A DNA stretch of 64,000 nucleotides from Sediminibacterium sp. (GTDB lineage Bacteria > Bacteroidota > Bacteroidia > Chitinophagales > Chitinophagaceae), in the NCBI GenBank assembly GCA_017537025.1, contig JAFWCB010000009.1, positions 1 through 64,000 of the forward strand, written 5' to 3'. The notes under the pieces are model-generated. The model was given only the letters and a program-made list of their open reading frames with translations, had not been told where the DNA came from and did not search any database. A program made the translations under genes and the position numbers. Numbering within the stretch: the first letter of the stretch is position 1; each line of letters opens with the position of its first letter. Positions 24,947-32,218 of this stretch are shown piece by piece.

Positions 24947-25999
24947 ATGCTCACTATCAAAGGACCCGGAATTTTTTTAGCTCAGTTTATGGGTGATGCC
25001 GCACCCTTTAATTCTTTGGAGAATATTTGTAAATGGGCTGCATCACTTGGTTTTGTTGGCGTGCAAATACCCAGTTGGGATGCCCGTTGTATCGATTTGC
25101 AAAAAGCTGCCGAAAGCAAAACTTATGCTGATGAAATAAAAGGTATCGTAAACGCGGCAGGCTTACAAATCACCGAACTATCTACCCACTTACAAGGACA
25201 ATTAGTGGCCGTAAACCCGGCTTATGACGCGCTCTTCGATGGCTTTGCACCCGATGCTGTAAAAAATAATCCCAAAGCACGTACCGAATGGGCCGTGCAA
25301 CAACTAAAATATGCCGCGAAAGCATCACGTAACCTGGAGCTCAATGCACACGCCACTTTCAGCGGTGCTTTGTTATGGCATACCGTATATCCCTGGCCTC
25401 AACGCCCAGCCGGATTAGTAGATGATGGCTTCACCGAATTAGGTAAACGCTGGTTCCCTATACTTAATGTTTTTGATGAACACGGTATCGATCTTTGCTA
25501 TGAAATTCACCCGGGTGAAGATCTGCACGATGGTATCAGTTATGAAATGTTTTTAGAAAAAGTAAAACGTCATCCCCGTGCCTGTTTGCTCTATGATCCT
25601 TCCCATTTTGTATTACAATGCCTGGATTATAAAGCTTATATAGATCACTATCATGAGCGTATTAAAATGTTTCATGTAAAAGATGCGGAGTTTAACCCCA
25701 CCGGTAAACAAGGCGTATATGGGGGCTATCAAGGTTGGGTAGAAAGAGCGGGCAGATTCCGTTCATTAGGAGATGGACAAGTAGATTTTAAAACCATCTT
25801 TAGTAAGATGGCTCAATACAATTATACCGGCTGGGCCGTAATGGAATGGGAATGCGCATTGAAGCACCCTGAGGTTGGCGCGGCAGAAGGTGCTCCTTTT
25901 ATCAAAGAGCATATTATTCGCGTAACCGATAAAACATTTGATGATTTTGCGGGCACAGGAACCGATGAAGCTTTTAACAAAAAAATTCTTGGTATATAA
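24947..25999 (+). CDS. Xylose-isomerase-like TIM barrel
   Basis: 350 aa, cytosolic. Barrel landmarks: FVGVQIPSWDARCID near residues 35-49, LQITELSTHLQGQL, ELNAHATFSGALLWH, LCYEIHPGEDLHDG (metal Glu) near 182-195, CLLYDPSHFVLQ near 217-228, KMFHVKDAEF and the Arg-containing GRFRSLGDGQVDF. The set fits the sugar phosphate isomerase/epimerase family. It follows the cytosolic Gfo/Idh gene, and such pairs usually act on the same sugar one after the other. 31 bp separate it from the cytochrome gene. Confidence 0.85.
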   Translation: MLTIKGPGIFLAQFMGDAAPFNSLENICKWAASLGFVGVQIPSWDARCIDLQKAAESKTYADEIKGIVNAAGLQITELSTHLQGQLVAVNPAYDALFDGFAPDAVKNNPKARTEWAVQQLKYAAKASRNLELNAHATFSGALLWHTVYPWPQRPAGLVDDGFTELGKRWFPILNVFDEHGIDLCYEIHPGEDLHDGISYEMFLEKVKRHPRACLLYDPSHFVLQCLDYKAYIDHYHERIKMFHVKDAEFNPTGKQGVYGGYQGWVERAGRFRSLGDGQVDFKTIFSKMAQYNYTGWAVMEWECALKHPEVGAAEGAPFIKEHIIRVTDKTFDDFAGTGTDEAFNKKILGI

Positions 26000-26030
26000 T
26001 TCTTTATCTTCAACTATTCAAAGCATCATT

Positions 26031-26432
26031 ATGAAAAAAATTTTTGTACTACTAACGATTACCGCGGCGGTTGCATGTGGCGGAGAAAAAGCAAAAACAG
26101 AGGAGAAAACAGCCTCAACAGAAGCTGCAACACCGGCTGCAACTGCAGCAAATGATATCAGCGCTAACCCCGATTATCAAAAAGGATTAGAGCTTATAGG
26201 GAAATCCGATTGCTTAACTTGTCATAAAGTAAGTGAGAAATTGATTGGACCTGCTTACAAAGAAGTAGCCGCTAAATACGAAAATACTTCCGAGAATGTA
26301 AAGATGCTAGCGGGTAAAATTATTAAAGGCGGACAAGGCGTATGGGGTGCTGTTCCTATGACGGCGCATCCTCAATTATCCGAGGCCGATGCTGAGCAAA
26401 TGGTAAAATATATTATGCTTCTAAAAAAATAA
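26031..26432 (+). CDS. Small c-type cytochrome lipoprotein
   Basis: 133 aa starting at the ATG at 26031 (MKKIFVLLTI); the frame begins earlier but that part overlaps the previous gene. Lipobox AVAC at residues 13-16, an Ala/Thr-rich linker, then one haem site CLTCH (61-65) and a distal Met in AVPMTAHP. Class I cytochrome c of the c551/c552 size. Presumed electron acceptor for the GMC dehydrogenase encoded 4 kb upstream. Four bases separate it from the DUF1080 gene, so they are cotranscribed. Confidence 0.85.
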   Translation: MKKIFVLLTITAAVACGGEKAKTEEKTASTEAATPAATAANDISANPDYQKGLELIGKSDCLTCHKVSEKLIGPAYKEVAAKYENTSENVKMLAGKIIKGGQGVWGAVPMTAHPQLSEADAEQMVKYIMLLKK

Positions 26433-26436
26433 AATC

Positions 26437-27117
26437 ATGCAATTCATATTCGTAGCTATTTATTGGTTAGGTAGTTTATTTGGTAATACTACCCAACAAA
26501 AAAAAGGTGGATGGGTTCCTTTATTTGATGGTAAAACCACCAAAGGCTGGCATACTTATGGTAAAACTACTATTGGTAGCGGATGGACTGTTGAAGATGG
26601 TACACTCCATTTAGATCCTTCTAAAAAAGATGGAGGAGATATCGTAAGTGATGAATCGTTTGGTAATTTTCATTTGCGCTTAGAATGGAAAATTGCTAAA
26701 AACGGCAATAGTGGTATCATCTTTTTTGTACAAGACAATCCCGAGAAATACCCATATGTATGGTACACCGGTCCGGAAATGCAAGTATTGGATAATGACG
26801 GTCACCCCGACGGGAAAATAAAAAAACATCGGGCAGGTAATTTATACGATTTGATCGAAGGGAAAGAAGGCGCCGTAAAACCGGTAGGTGAATGGAATTT
26901 AGTAGAGATCATCGCCAACAATGGCAAACTGGATTTTTTTCTGAATGGAGAAAATGTAGTGAATACAACCTATGGAGATGCTGAATGGAAGAAATTAATA
27001 GCAGGCAGTAAGTTTAAAGACAAACCCGATTTTGGCAGATTTTTTTCCGGTCATATAGCTTTACAAGATCATGGAGATAATGTGTGGTATAGAAATATTA
27101 TGATCAAAAAATTGTAG
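26437..27117 (+). CDS. DUF1080 protein, 3-keto-disaccharide hydrolase family
   Basis: 226 aa with a short hydrophobic N-terminus (probably exported). Concanavalin-like jelly roll: WVPLFDGKTTKGWHTYG near residues 25-41, GSGWTVEDGTLHLDP, GNFHLRLEWKIAKNGNSGI near 87-105, GPEMQVLDNDGH, GEWNLVEIIANNGKLDFFLNG and IALQDHGDNVWYRNI. This is the DUF1080/3-keto-disaccharide hydrolase family (Pfam 3keto-disac_hyd), which cleaves or eliminates 3-keto glycosides formed by a 3-dehydrogenase. Its stop codon directly abuts the tadA start. Confidence 0.85.
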   Translation: MQFIFVAIYWLGSLFGNTTQQKKGGWVPLFDGKTTKGWHTYGKTTIGSGWTVEDGTLHLDPSKKDGGDIVSDESFGNFHLRLEWKIAKNGNSGIIFFVQDNPEKYPYVWYTGPEMQVLDNDGHPDGKIKKHRAGNLYDLIEGKEGAVKPVGEWNLVEIIANNGKLDFFLNGENVVNTTYGDAEWKKLIAGSKFKDKPDFGRFFSGHIALQDHGDNVWYRNIMIKKL

Positions 27118-27564
27118 ATGCTCCCATATAACGACGAGTACTTTATGCAGCTTGCCCTAAAGGAAGCAGAAGCGGCTTATGAAGCAGATGAAGTACCCGT
27201 AGGCGCTGTGGTTGTTTTACAAAATAAAATTATTGCCCGCGCACATAATCAGGTAGAGCTTCTTAACGATTCTACCGCGCATGCCGAAATACTGGCACTA
27301 ACAGCAGCCTACAGTTCATTAGGCACAAAATATTTACCCGATGCTACTTTATACGTAACAGTAGAACCCTGTTTAATGTGCTGTGGTGCTTTGTATTGGG
27401 GTAAAATTGGGCGTATTGTATACGGCGCTTCCGATGAAAAAAATGGCTATAAACATATTACAAAAGATAATTGGCCCTTCCATCCGAAAACGGAATTACT
27501 AGGCGGCGTACTTGAAACCGAATGTGCTTTTTTAATGAAGAGCTTTTTTAAAGCGAAGAGATAA
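27118..27564 (+). CDS. tadA: tRNA adenosine(34) deaminase TadA
   Basis: 148 aa. Converts A34 to inosine in tRNA-Arg(ACG). Zinc and catalytic residues are in HAE (55-57) and PCLMC (84-88), with GAVVV and ARAHNQVE as further family landmarks. Length is usual for TadA. It begins at the base after the DUF1080 stop codon (TAG ATG), so it is translated from the same transcript, although it is a housekeeping gene. Followed by the AGTC hairpin copy 3. Confidence 0.9.
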   Translation: MLPYNDEYFMQLALKEAEAAYEADEVPVGAVVVLQNKIIARAHNQVELLNDSTAHAEILALTAAYSSLGTKYLPDATLYVTVEPCLMCCGALYWGKIGRIVYGASDEKNGYKHITKDNWPFHPKTELLGGVLETECAFLMKSFFKAKR

Positions 27565-27669
27565 GAAAGTCAATTAGAAAGTCGGTAAGCCAGTCTGAGA
27601 GTCAGAAGAATTTTAGAACAAACTTTCCTTACGGACTCCCGGACTTTCTTATTGACTCGGCTTATGGAC
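27565..27669. repeat. AGTC-rich hairpin element, copy 3
   Basis: AGTCGGTAAGCCAGTC on the left pairs with CTTACGGACTCCCGGACTTT / GACTCGGCTTATGGAC on the right. Between tadA and the superoxide dismutase gene, in place of an ordinary terminator. Confidence 0.65.
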
Positions 27670-27695
27670 ACCCACTTAAATAAACTATATTGTAC

Positions 27696-27703
27696 TAACT
27701 TTG
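27696..27703 (+). promoter_or_regulatory. -7 box TAACTTTG, sod promoter
   Basis: An exact TAnnTTTG match 60 nt upstream of the superoxide dismutase ATG. No clean TTG lies 19-20 nt further upstream, so the -33 element is weak or absent. Confidence 0.4.
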
Positions 27704-27708
27704 TTTTT

Positions 27709-27757
27709 AATTCTTAACTCATAATTTTTAATTCATAATTCTTAACTCTTAATTCAT
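27709..27757. repeat. Heptad tract, AATTCTT/AATTCAT type, seven units
   Basis: Seven consecutive 7-nt units: aattctt, aactcat, aattttt, aattcat, aattctt, aactctt, aattcat. It forms the whole 5' leader of sod mRNA if transcription starts after the -7 box at 27696. Confidence 0.65.
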
Positions 27758-27762
27758 ATTTT

Positions 27763-28368
27763 ATGTCTTTCACACTTGCTCCTTTACCCTATGCACATGA
27801 TGCACTAGAGCCACATATCGATACTACTACCATGCAAATCCACCATGGTAAACACCACCAGGCCTATGTAGATAATTTAAATAAAGCAGTTGCCGGTACG
27901 CCAAACGAAGGAAAATCTTTGGAAGAACTAGTAAAAGCAGCAGGTACCATTAGTCCGGCTGTTCGTAATAACGGTGGCGGACATTGGAACCATACTTTCT
28001 TTTGGGAAAGCCTTGCTCCCGGTGCAGGTGGTACACCATCCGGCGCATTAGCAGACGCTATCAACAGTGCTTTCGGTTCTTTTGATGCGTTCAAAGAAAA
28101 ATTCGCACAAGCCGGTATCACTCGTTTTGGAAGTGGTTGGGCTTGGTTGATAGTAAAAGATGGTAAATTAGAAGTTTCATCTACCCCCAATCAAGATAAT
28201 CCATTGATGGATGTTGCTGATGTAAAAGGTACCCCTATTTTAGGTGCCGATGTTTGGGAACATGCTTATTATTTAAAATATCAAAACCGCCGTGCCGATT
28301 ATTTAGCTGCTTTCTGGAATGTGGTGAACTGGAATAAAGTAGCTGAACGTTTCGCAGCAGCAAAATAA
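27763..28368 (+). CDS. sod: Fe/Mn superoxide dismutase
   Basis: 201 aa, cytosolic. Converts superoxide to peroxide and oxygen. The metal-ligand pattern is complete: His in [13 protein letters not shown] near residues 27-38, HWNHTFFW near 73-80, and [15 protein letters not shown] near 162-176. [15 protein letters not shown] and NQDNPLM are family signatures; the metal (Fe, Mn or cambialistic) cannot be decided from this alone. Own promoter box upstream and an intrinsic terminator downstream: a single-gene unit. Confidence 0.93.
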   Translation: MSFTLAPLPYAHDALEPHIDTTTMQIHHGKHHQAYVDNLNKAVAGTPNEGKSLEELVKAAGTISPAVRNNGGGHWNHTFFWESLAPGAGGTPSGALADAINSAFGSFDAFKEKFAQAGITRFGSGWAWLIVKDGKLEVSSTPNQDNPLMDVADVKGTPILGADVWEHAYYLKYQNRRADYLAAFWNVVNWNKVAERFAAAK

Positions 28369-28397
28369 GAATTGCGCTAAAAAATTGTACATTCATT

Positions 28398-28429
28398 CCC
28401 TCCAACAGTACTGTTGGGGGGATTTTTTT
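28398..28429 (+). terminator. Intrinsic terminator after sod
   Basis: Stem CCCTCCAACAG / CTGTTGGGGG around TA, followed by a run of seven Ts. Confidence 0.85.
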
Positions 28430-28441
28430 AATTATCTGTAT

Positions 28442-29041
28442 ATGAAAAAGTATTTAGTAGGCATTGTTACAATTTGTTTTATGATGGCTTGTGCAAAAAA
28501 TGAAAAAACAGTGGTTGTAATGAGCAAAGGCAAGGCTGATATAGATTTAAATGCACATACTATAAAAGCTTCAGATGGAAACGGGCATGAAGAGAAAACC
28601 CTCAACATCAACAGTGCCGAAATTAGTTTCAAACTAAATACTTCTGCCGGCGAAGCTACCGTTCAGCTAAAAGAGAATGGATTATATATCATCAATGTAA
28701 AAAATGATACGATCATAGGCAGCTATCAAAAATATACAAGTGTTGCAGAAGCTAATAAAATAATGACGCAGGAAAAGTTAAAACAAAATATAGACTCATT
28801 GAATTTACTGGTAGAAGGAAAAAATATTTCAACAGCCAATCGTAATTATTTTATTCTTCCTAATCAGGCCGTAAAAATTACAGATAATAAAGACGCTGAA
28901 GTTGTGGGTCCGTTTCATCGCATGCGTTCGGCAGAAAAAGTCGATGGAAAAGATCCTGAAATTTATCGTTTCTATAGCATCAAAGAAATCAGAGAGATGA
29001 TCGTGAGGTTAGAGGCACTTACGGTTGCTCCGAAACAGTAG
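28442..29041 (+). CDS. Lipoprotein of unknown function
   Basis: 199 aa from the ATG at 28442 (MKKYLVGIVTICFMMAC); the frame opens earlier but the first part overlaps the sod terminator. Lipobox MMAC, Cys17. The mature protein has LNINSAEISFKLNTSAGEATVQLKENG near residue 60 and a C-terminal charged helix. No family recognised; envelope-anchored. Only 13 nt lie between the sod terminator's T run and its start, so a promoter would have to overlap the terminator. Convergent with yidD. Confidence 0.6.
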   Translation: MKKYLVGIVTICFMMACAKNEKTVVVMSKGKADIDLNAHTIKASDGNGHEEKTLNINSAEISFKLNTSAGEATVQLKENGLYIINVKNDTIIGSYQKYTSVAEANKIMTQEKLKQNIDSLNLLVEGKNISTANRNYFILPNQAVKITDNKDAEVVGPFHRMRSAEKVDGKDPEIYRFYSIKEIREMIVRLEALTVAPKQ

Positions 29042-29058
29042 ATGCGAGTTTCTACCAA

Positions 29059-29319
29059 TCACGGTACCGGATCATAACCGGAACCTCCGCCGGGTCTGCA
29101 TTTGCTTACTCTTTTGAGTAGTAACCAGCCTCCTTTCCATAGCCCGTATTTTTTTAATGCCTCTTCTCCATATTGAGAACAAGTAGGAATGAATCGGCAC
29201 TTAGGTCCTAACAATGGCGATATACCGTATTGATAGATCTTAATAAAAGGAATAAGGATATATCCCAAAAAATGAAGTTGTTGAACCGGTTTACAATTTG
29301 CGCACATTGTTTTAGTCAT
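29059..29319 (-). CDS. yidD: Membrane protein insertion efficiency factor YidD
   Basis: 86 aa. Signature [21 protein letters not shown] near residues 39-59 and [13 protein letters not shown] at the C-terminus. YidD is a small amphipathic protein associated with YidC-mediated membrane insertion. It follows rnpA in the usual rpmH-rnpA-yidD order; 44 bp separate it from rnpA. Confidence 0.9.
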   Translation of the reverse strand: MTKTMCANCKPVQQLHFLGYILIPFIKIYQYGISPLLGPKCRFIPTCSQYGEEALKKYGLWKGGWLLLKRVSKCRPGGGSGYDPVP

Positions 29320-29363
29320 TTGTCAGTGGTCAATAGGCTTCGACTAGTTCAGCCTGACATTTA

Positions 29364-29744
29364 TTATTTATTCAAACGCTCACTCAACTTTTTCATAACA
29401 CTAGCCAACACTAATTTAAGATCAACAAAAGCGGGTAATTCCTTTCCGATATATAAAAAAAATACATCCAACTTTTTCCCTTCGGGAACAATAATCAATT
29501 CTTGTTGGGTTCTATAGGTTTCGCGCAACAATCTTTTAATACGATTTCTTTCTGTTGCTTTTTTAAAATTACGCGCACTTACGCCAACTCCTATTTGTAC
29601 CGGCGCTTTACTATTTTCAAAATCAGATGCGTTGTAAAAAATTTTAATGGGGAAAATAGAAAATGATTTACCCGAAGCAAATAATTGCTCTAGAGATGCC
29701 CGACTTTTTATTCTGGCTGATTTGGGTAAACCTTGATTGCTCAT
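29364..29744 (-). CDS. rnpA: Ribonuclease P protein component RnpA
   Basis: 126 aa. Protein subunit of RNase P, which matures tRNA 5' ends. The RNA-binding RNR box is seen in KATERNRIKRLLRETYR, with the preceding aromatic/basic start SARIKSRASLEQLFASGKSF. Length is normal. Second gene after rpmH on the minus strand with an 83-bp gap that contains a hairpin (TAGCTCCATC / GATGAAGCTA at 29759-29783). Confidence 0.9.
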   Translation of the reverse strand: MSNQGLPKSARIKSRASLEQLFASGKSFSIFPIKIFYNASDFENSKAPVQIGVGVSARNFKKATERNRIKRLLRETYRTQQELIIVPEGKKLDVFFLYIGKELPAFVDLKLVLASVMKKLSERLNK

Positions 29745-29827
29745 GCTACAAAAATAAATAGCTCCATCGGTAAGATGAAGCTATCGTTATTTGTCTTTAT
29801 CCGACCCGTTTCGGAATCGGTTAACAT

Positions 29828-29983
29828 TTATTTTAATCCTTTCTCGCTAGAAACAGTAAGTTTCTTACGACCTTTCGCACGGCGACTAGCCAATACTTTA
29901 CGACCGTTTGCTGTTGCCATACGCTTACGGAAACCGTGTACGGTTTTACGACGACGCTTATGTGGTTGGAATGTACGTTTCAT
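29828..29983 (-). CDS. rpmH: Large ribosomal subunit protein bL34
   Basis: 51 aa, too short for a long-ORF scan, found by translating 29983 to 29828. Starts [18 protein letters not shown] and ends in TVSSEKGLK; the basic KRTxQPxxRRRxxxHGFRxRM core is diagnostic of bL34. ATG at 29983, stop TAA at 29828. Precedes rnpA and yidD. The promoter at 30062-30091 fits it. Confidence 0.95.
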   Translation of the reverse strand: MKRTFQPHKRRRKTVHGFRKRMATANGRKVLASRRAKGRKKLTVSSEKGLK

Positions 29984-30061
29984 TGTTTAATCTTTTTTCT
30001 AACCCAAAATATTGTTTCTTTTCCCGCTGCAGTCACCATACTGTGGCGTGTGAAAGGACGG

Positions 30062-30091
30062 CAAAATTAGGGAAAAATCAGTTATCCACAA
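30062..30091 (-). promoter_or_regulatory. rpmH promoter, TTG-19-TAATTTTG
   Basis: On the minus strand TTG (30089-30091), a 19-nt spacer, then TAATTTTG (30062-30069), an exact fit to the Bacteroidota -33/-7 pattern. The -33 element lies inside the 3' end of murI. Confidence 0.7.
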
Positions 30092-30917
30092 GGTTAATCT
30101 GTTCCGATTGAATGCTTTTTCCAAAGAAAATAGCCCCTTTTATATCAAAATCAGCCGCAGAATCGGTGGTTTTAAACTGAATATGTCCATTTTTAGTACA
30201 TAGACCGGCTATTTCGGGGTGGCGCTCCAAATAGTTTTGCAAACTTTTAGCCACAATCTCACCCTGAGAAACCAGTTTGATATCCTCACCCGCTACAGCT
30301 TCAATTTTAGGAGCCAATAAAGGATAATGCGTACAGCCTAATAAAATGGTATCAATAGCTTCGTTTTTTTGTAGTAACCTATGAACATGTTGTTGCACAA
30401 AATAGTCTGCTCCTCCGCTCAAATGCTCTCCATTTTCTATCAATGGCACCCACATAGGGCATGCCTCTTGGGTTACCTGCAAATCCGGAAAGAAATGACC
30501 GATCTCCAATAAATAGCTCTCACTCTCAACAGTTCCGGTAGTGGCTAATACACCAATAGATTTTGAATGGGAATAATGACCTATTACTTCTGCGGTTGGA
30601 CGAATAACCCCTAATACTCTTTTATAAGGTGCAATACGAGGTAAATCTTTCTGCTGAATCGTTCGCAATGCCTTTGCCGAAGCTGTATTACAGGCTAATA
30701 CCACCAACTCACAGCCTTGTTTAAAAAACCATTCTACAGCCTCTAACGTGTATTTATATACCGTTTCGAAAGAGCGGGTACCATAAGGCGTACGGGCATT
30801 ATCACCTAAATACAAATAATCGTATTCGGGTAATACTTGTTGTATCGCTTTTAATACCGTTAAGCCGCCATAACCACTATCGAATACACCTATTGGCTTG
30901 AAATCATGCATGTTCAA
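30078..30917 (-). CDS. murI: Glutamate racemase MurI
   Basis: 279 aa. Makes D-glutamate for peptidoglycan. Catalytic cysteines in ACNTASA (Cys76) and LGCTHYPL (Cys195); GVFDSGYGGLTVLK near residues 10-23 and YLGDNARTPYG near 36-46 are family landmarks. Length is usual. Its 3' end carries the rpmH -33 promoter element; upstream lies AGTC hairpin copy 4. Confidence 0.93.
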   Translation of the reverse strand: MNMHDFKPIGVFDSGYGGLTVLKAIQQVLPEYDYLYLGDNARTPYGTRSFETVYKYTLEAVEWFFKQGCELVVLACNTASAKALRTIQQKDLPRIAPYKRVLGVIRPTAEVIGHYSHSKSIGVLATTGTVESESYLLEIGHFFPDLQVTQEACPMWVPLIENGEHLSGGADYFVQQHVHRLLQKNEAIDTILLGCTHYPLLAPKIEAVAGEDIKLVSQGEIVAKSLQNYLERHPEIAGLCTKNGHIQFKTTDSAADFDIKGAIFFGKSIQSEQINLVDN

Positions 30918-30932
30918 AGTTACGATTTAGTC

Positions 30933-31037
30933 GGGGAGTCGGAAAGTCAGAGAGTTAGTCCATAAGAAAGTCCGTAAGCTAGTTGAATATTATTCTCTTC
31001 CAGCTTACGGACTCTCGGACTTTCGGACTTCCGACTA
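30933..31037. repeat. AGTC-rich hairpin element, copy 4
   Basis: GTCCGTAAGCTAG pairs with CTTACGGACTCTCGGACTTT; the right side shows an 8-nt beat (cggactct, cggacttt, cggacttc). Between murI and the first OmpH-like gene. Confidence 0.65.
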
Positions 31038-31039
31038 TA

Positions 31040-31648
31040 TTATCCTTTCCCCGCCGGCTTAGTTGCAGGTTTAGCAGGCGCAGCAGAGCCGCCGCCGCTT
31101 GCAACCTTCCATGCGTCTTCAATTTCTTTAGGTATAGGAAGATTTAATTTTTTCGCAACTCTGATGGTTACGTTATCTAATATATTGGGTATCATATAAG
31201 GAGATAGGGCCTCCGACTTAATGATGATAGTATATTTCTGTTCTGCAACCACCGCTTGTACAGCCTCATAGAGTTTATTGCGGTAAGGTCCTAACAATTG
31301 CTCATATTTTGCCTCTTCCATTTGTTGTTGATATTGCTGCCAGTTTACTAACTGATAGCGCAATTGAAGTAGATCACGTGTTGCTATTTCTCTTGCTTTA
31401 GCGGAAAGTGTAGCTGAGTCTTTTTTGAATAAACTGTCTTTACGTTGAAACTCGGTTACTTTAAATTTATACTCTTCCTGCAAAGAATCTAAACGATAGC
31501 TATTCATCAAAGTATCAACCTTTTGGATACCCGGGAATAGAGATAAAGCTCCTTGCTCATCAAAGTATCCGATTTTTACTTGTGCGTTGGCGCTACTGGC
31601 GAAGATCATCCCTGCAACAACCACACAGAGTACTAATAATTTTTTCAT
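31040..31648 (-). CDS. OmpH/Skp-family periplasmic chaperone
   Basis: 202 aa from the ATG at 31648 (MKKLLVLCVVVAGMIF), which gives a signal peptide ending SANAQ; the 38 earlier residues overlap the neighbouring OmpH gene. Skp-like: KIGYFDEQGALSLFPG then a long coiled coil (about residues 50-150) rich in Gln, Lys and Glu. Chaperone for outer-membrane proteins. The C-terminal tail is Gly/Ala/Pro/Lys-rich (GGGSAAPAKPATKPAGKG). Lies after a second Skp-like gene and bamA, the normal order. Confidence 0.85.
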   Translation of the reverse strand: MKKLLVLCVVVAGMIFASSANAQVKIGYFDEQGALSLFPGIQKVDTLMNSYRLDSLQEEYKFKVTEFQRKDSLFKKDSATLSAKAREIATRDLLQLRYQLVNWQQYQQQMEEAKYEQLLGPYRNKLYEAVQAVVAEQKYTIIIKSEALSPYMIPNILDNVTIRVAKKLNLPIPKEIEDAWKVASGGGSAAPAKPATKPAGKG

Positions 31649-31679
31649 TGTTGTGAAATTTATGTTGGTTTTTAGTTCA

Positions 31680-32198
31680 CTAGTTTCTAATACCCAGCTC
31701 TCGAAGCACTTCATCGCTTTTATCGAGTTTTGGGTCGGCAAATATAACGGTAATTCCTTCACTTTTATCGAGTATAAAATCGTAAACCCTTGCTACAGCT
31801 ATTTTCTGGATGGCATTATATACTTTATCCTGAATAGGTTTAACTAATTTTTGGCGTTCTTTGAATAAATCGCCCTCATAGCCAAAACGCTTTTTTTGCA
31901 AATCGCGCACTTCTTTTTCTCTTACAAATAGCTCATCTTCTCTTTTTTTCTTTAACTCCTCCGTAAGCATAAATTGCTCGGCTTCATAGTTCTTATACAT
32001 TTTATCCAAAACCGCTTGCTTATCGTCTATTTCTTTTTGCCATTGTTCGCCTAATTGTTGCAGTTTTTTATCGGCCTCTTTATACTCGGGTATTTTACTG
32101 AGTATGTATTTAGTATCGATAACAGCATACCGTTGCTGAGCCTGGGTGGCGCTCATGGTGAGCGTAATAAGAATAAAGAGTAAAATTGTTTTTTTCAT
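31680..32198 (-). CDS. OmpH/Skp-family periplasmic chaperone
   Basis: 172 aa. Signal peptide ending ATQAQ (residue 21), then RYAVIDTKYILSKIPEY and a long coiled coil (EIDDKQAVLDKMYKNYEAEQ onwards). The C-terminus DFILDKSEGITVIFADP is typical of Skp. Holds unfolded outer-membrane proteins for BamA. 20 bp downstream of bamA; the tandem duplication of OmpH is standard in Bacteroidota. Confidence 0.9.
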   Translation of the reverse strand: MKKTILLFILITLTMSATQAQQRYAVIDTKYILSKIPEYKEADKKLQQLGEQWQKEIDDKQAVLDKMYKNYEAEQFMLTEELKKKREDELFVREKEVRDLQKKRFGYEGDLFKERQKLVKPIQDKVYNAIQKIAVARVYDFILDKSEGITVIFADPKLDKSDEVLRELGIRN

Positions 32199-32218
32199 AC
32201 CAATGATTTTAGGTTTTT

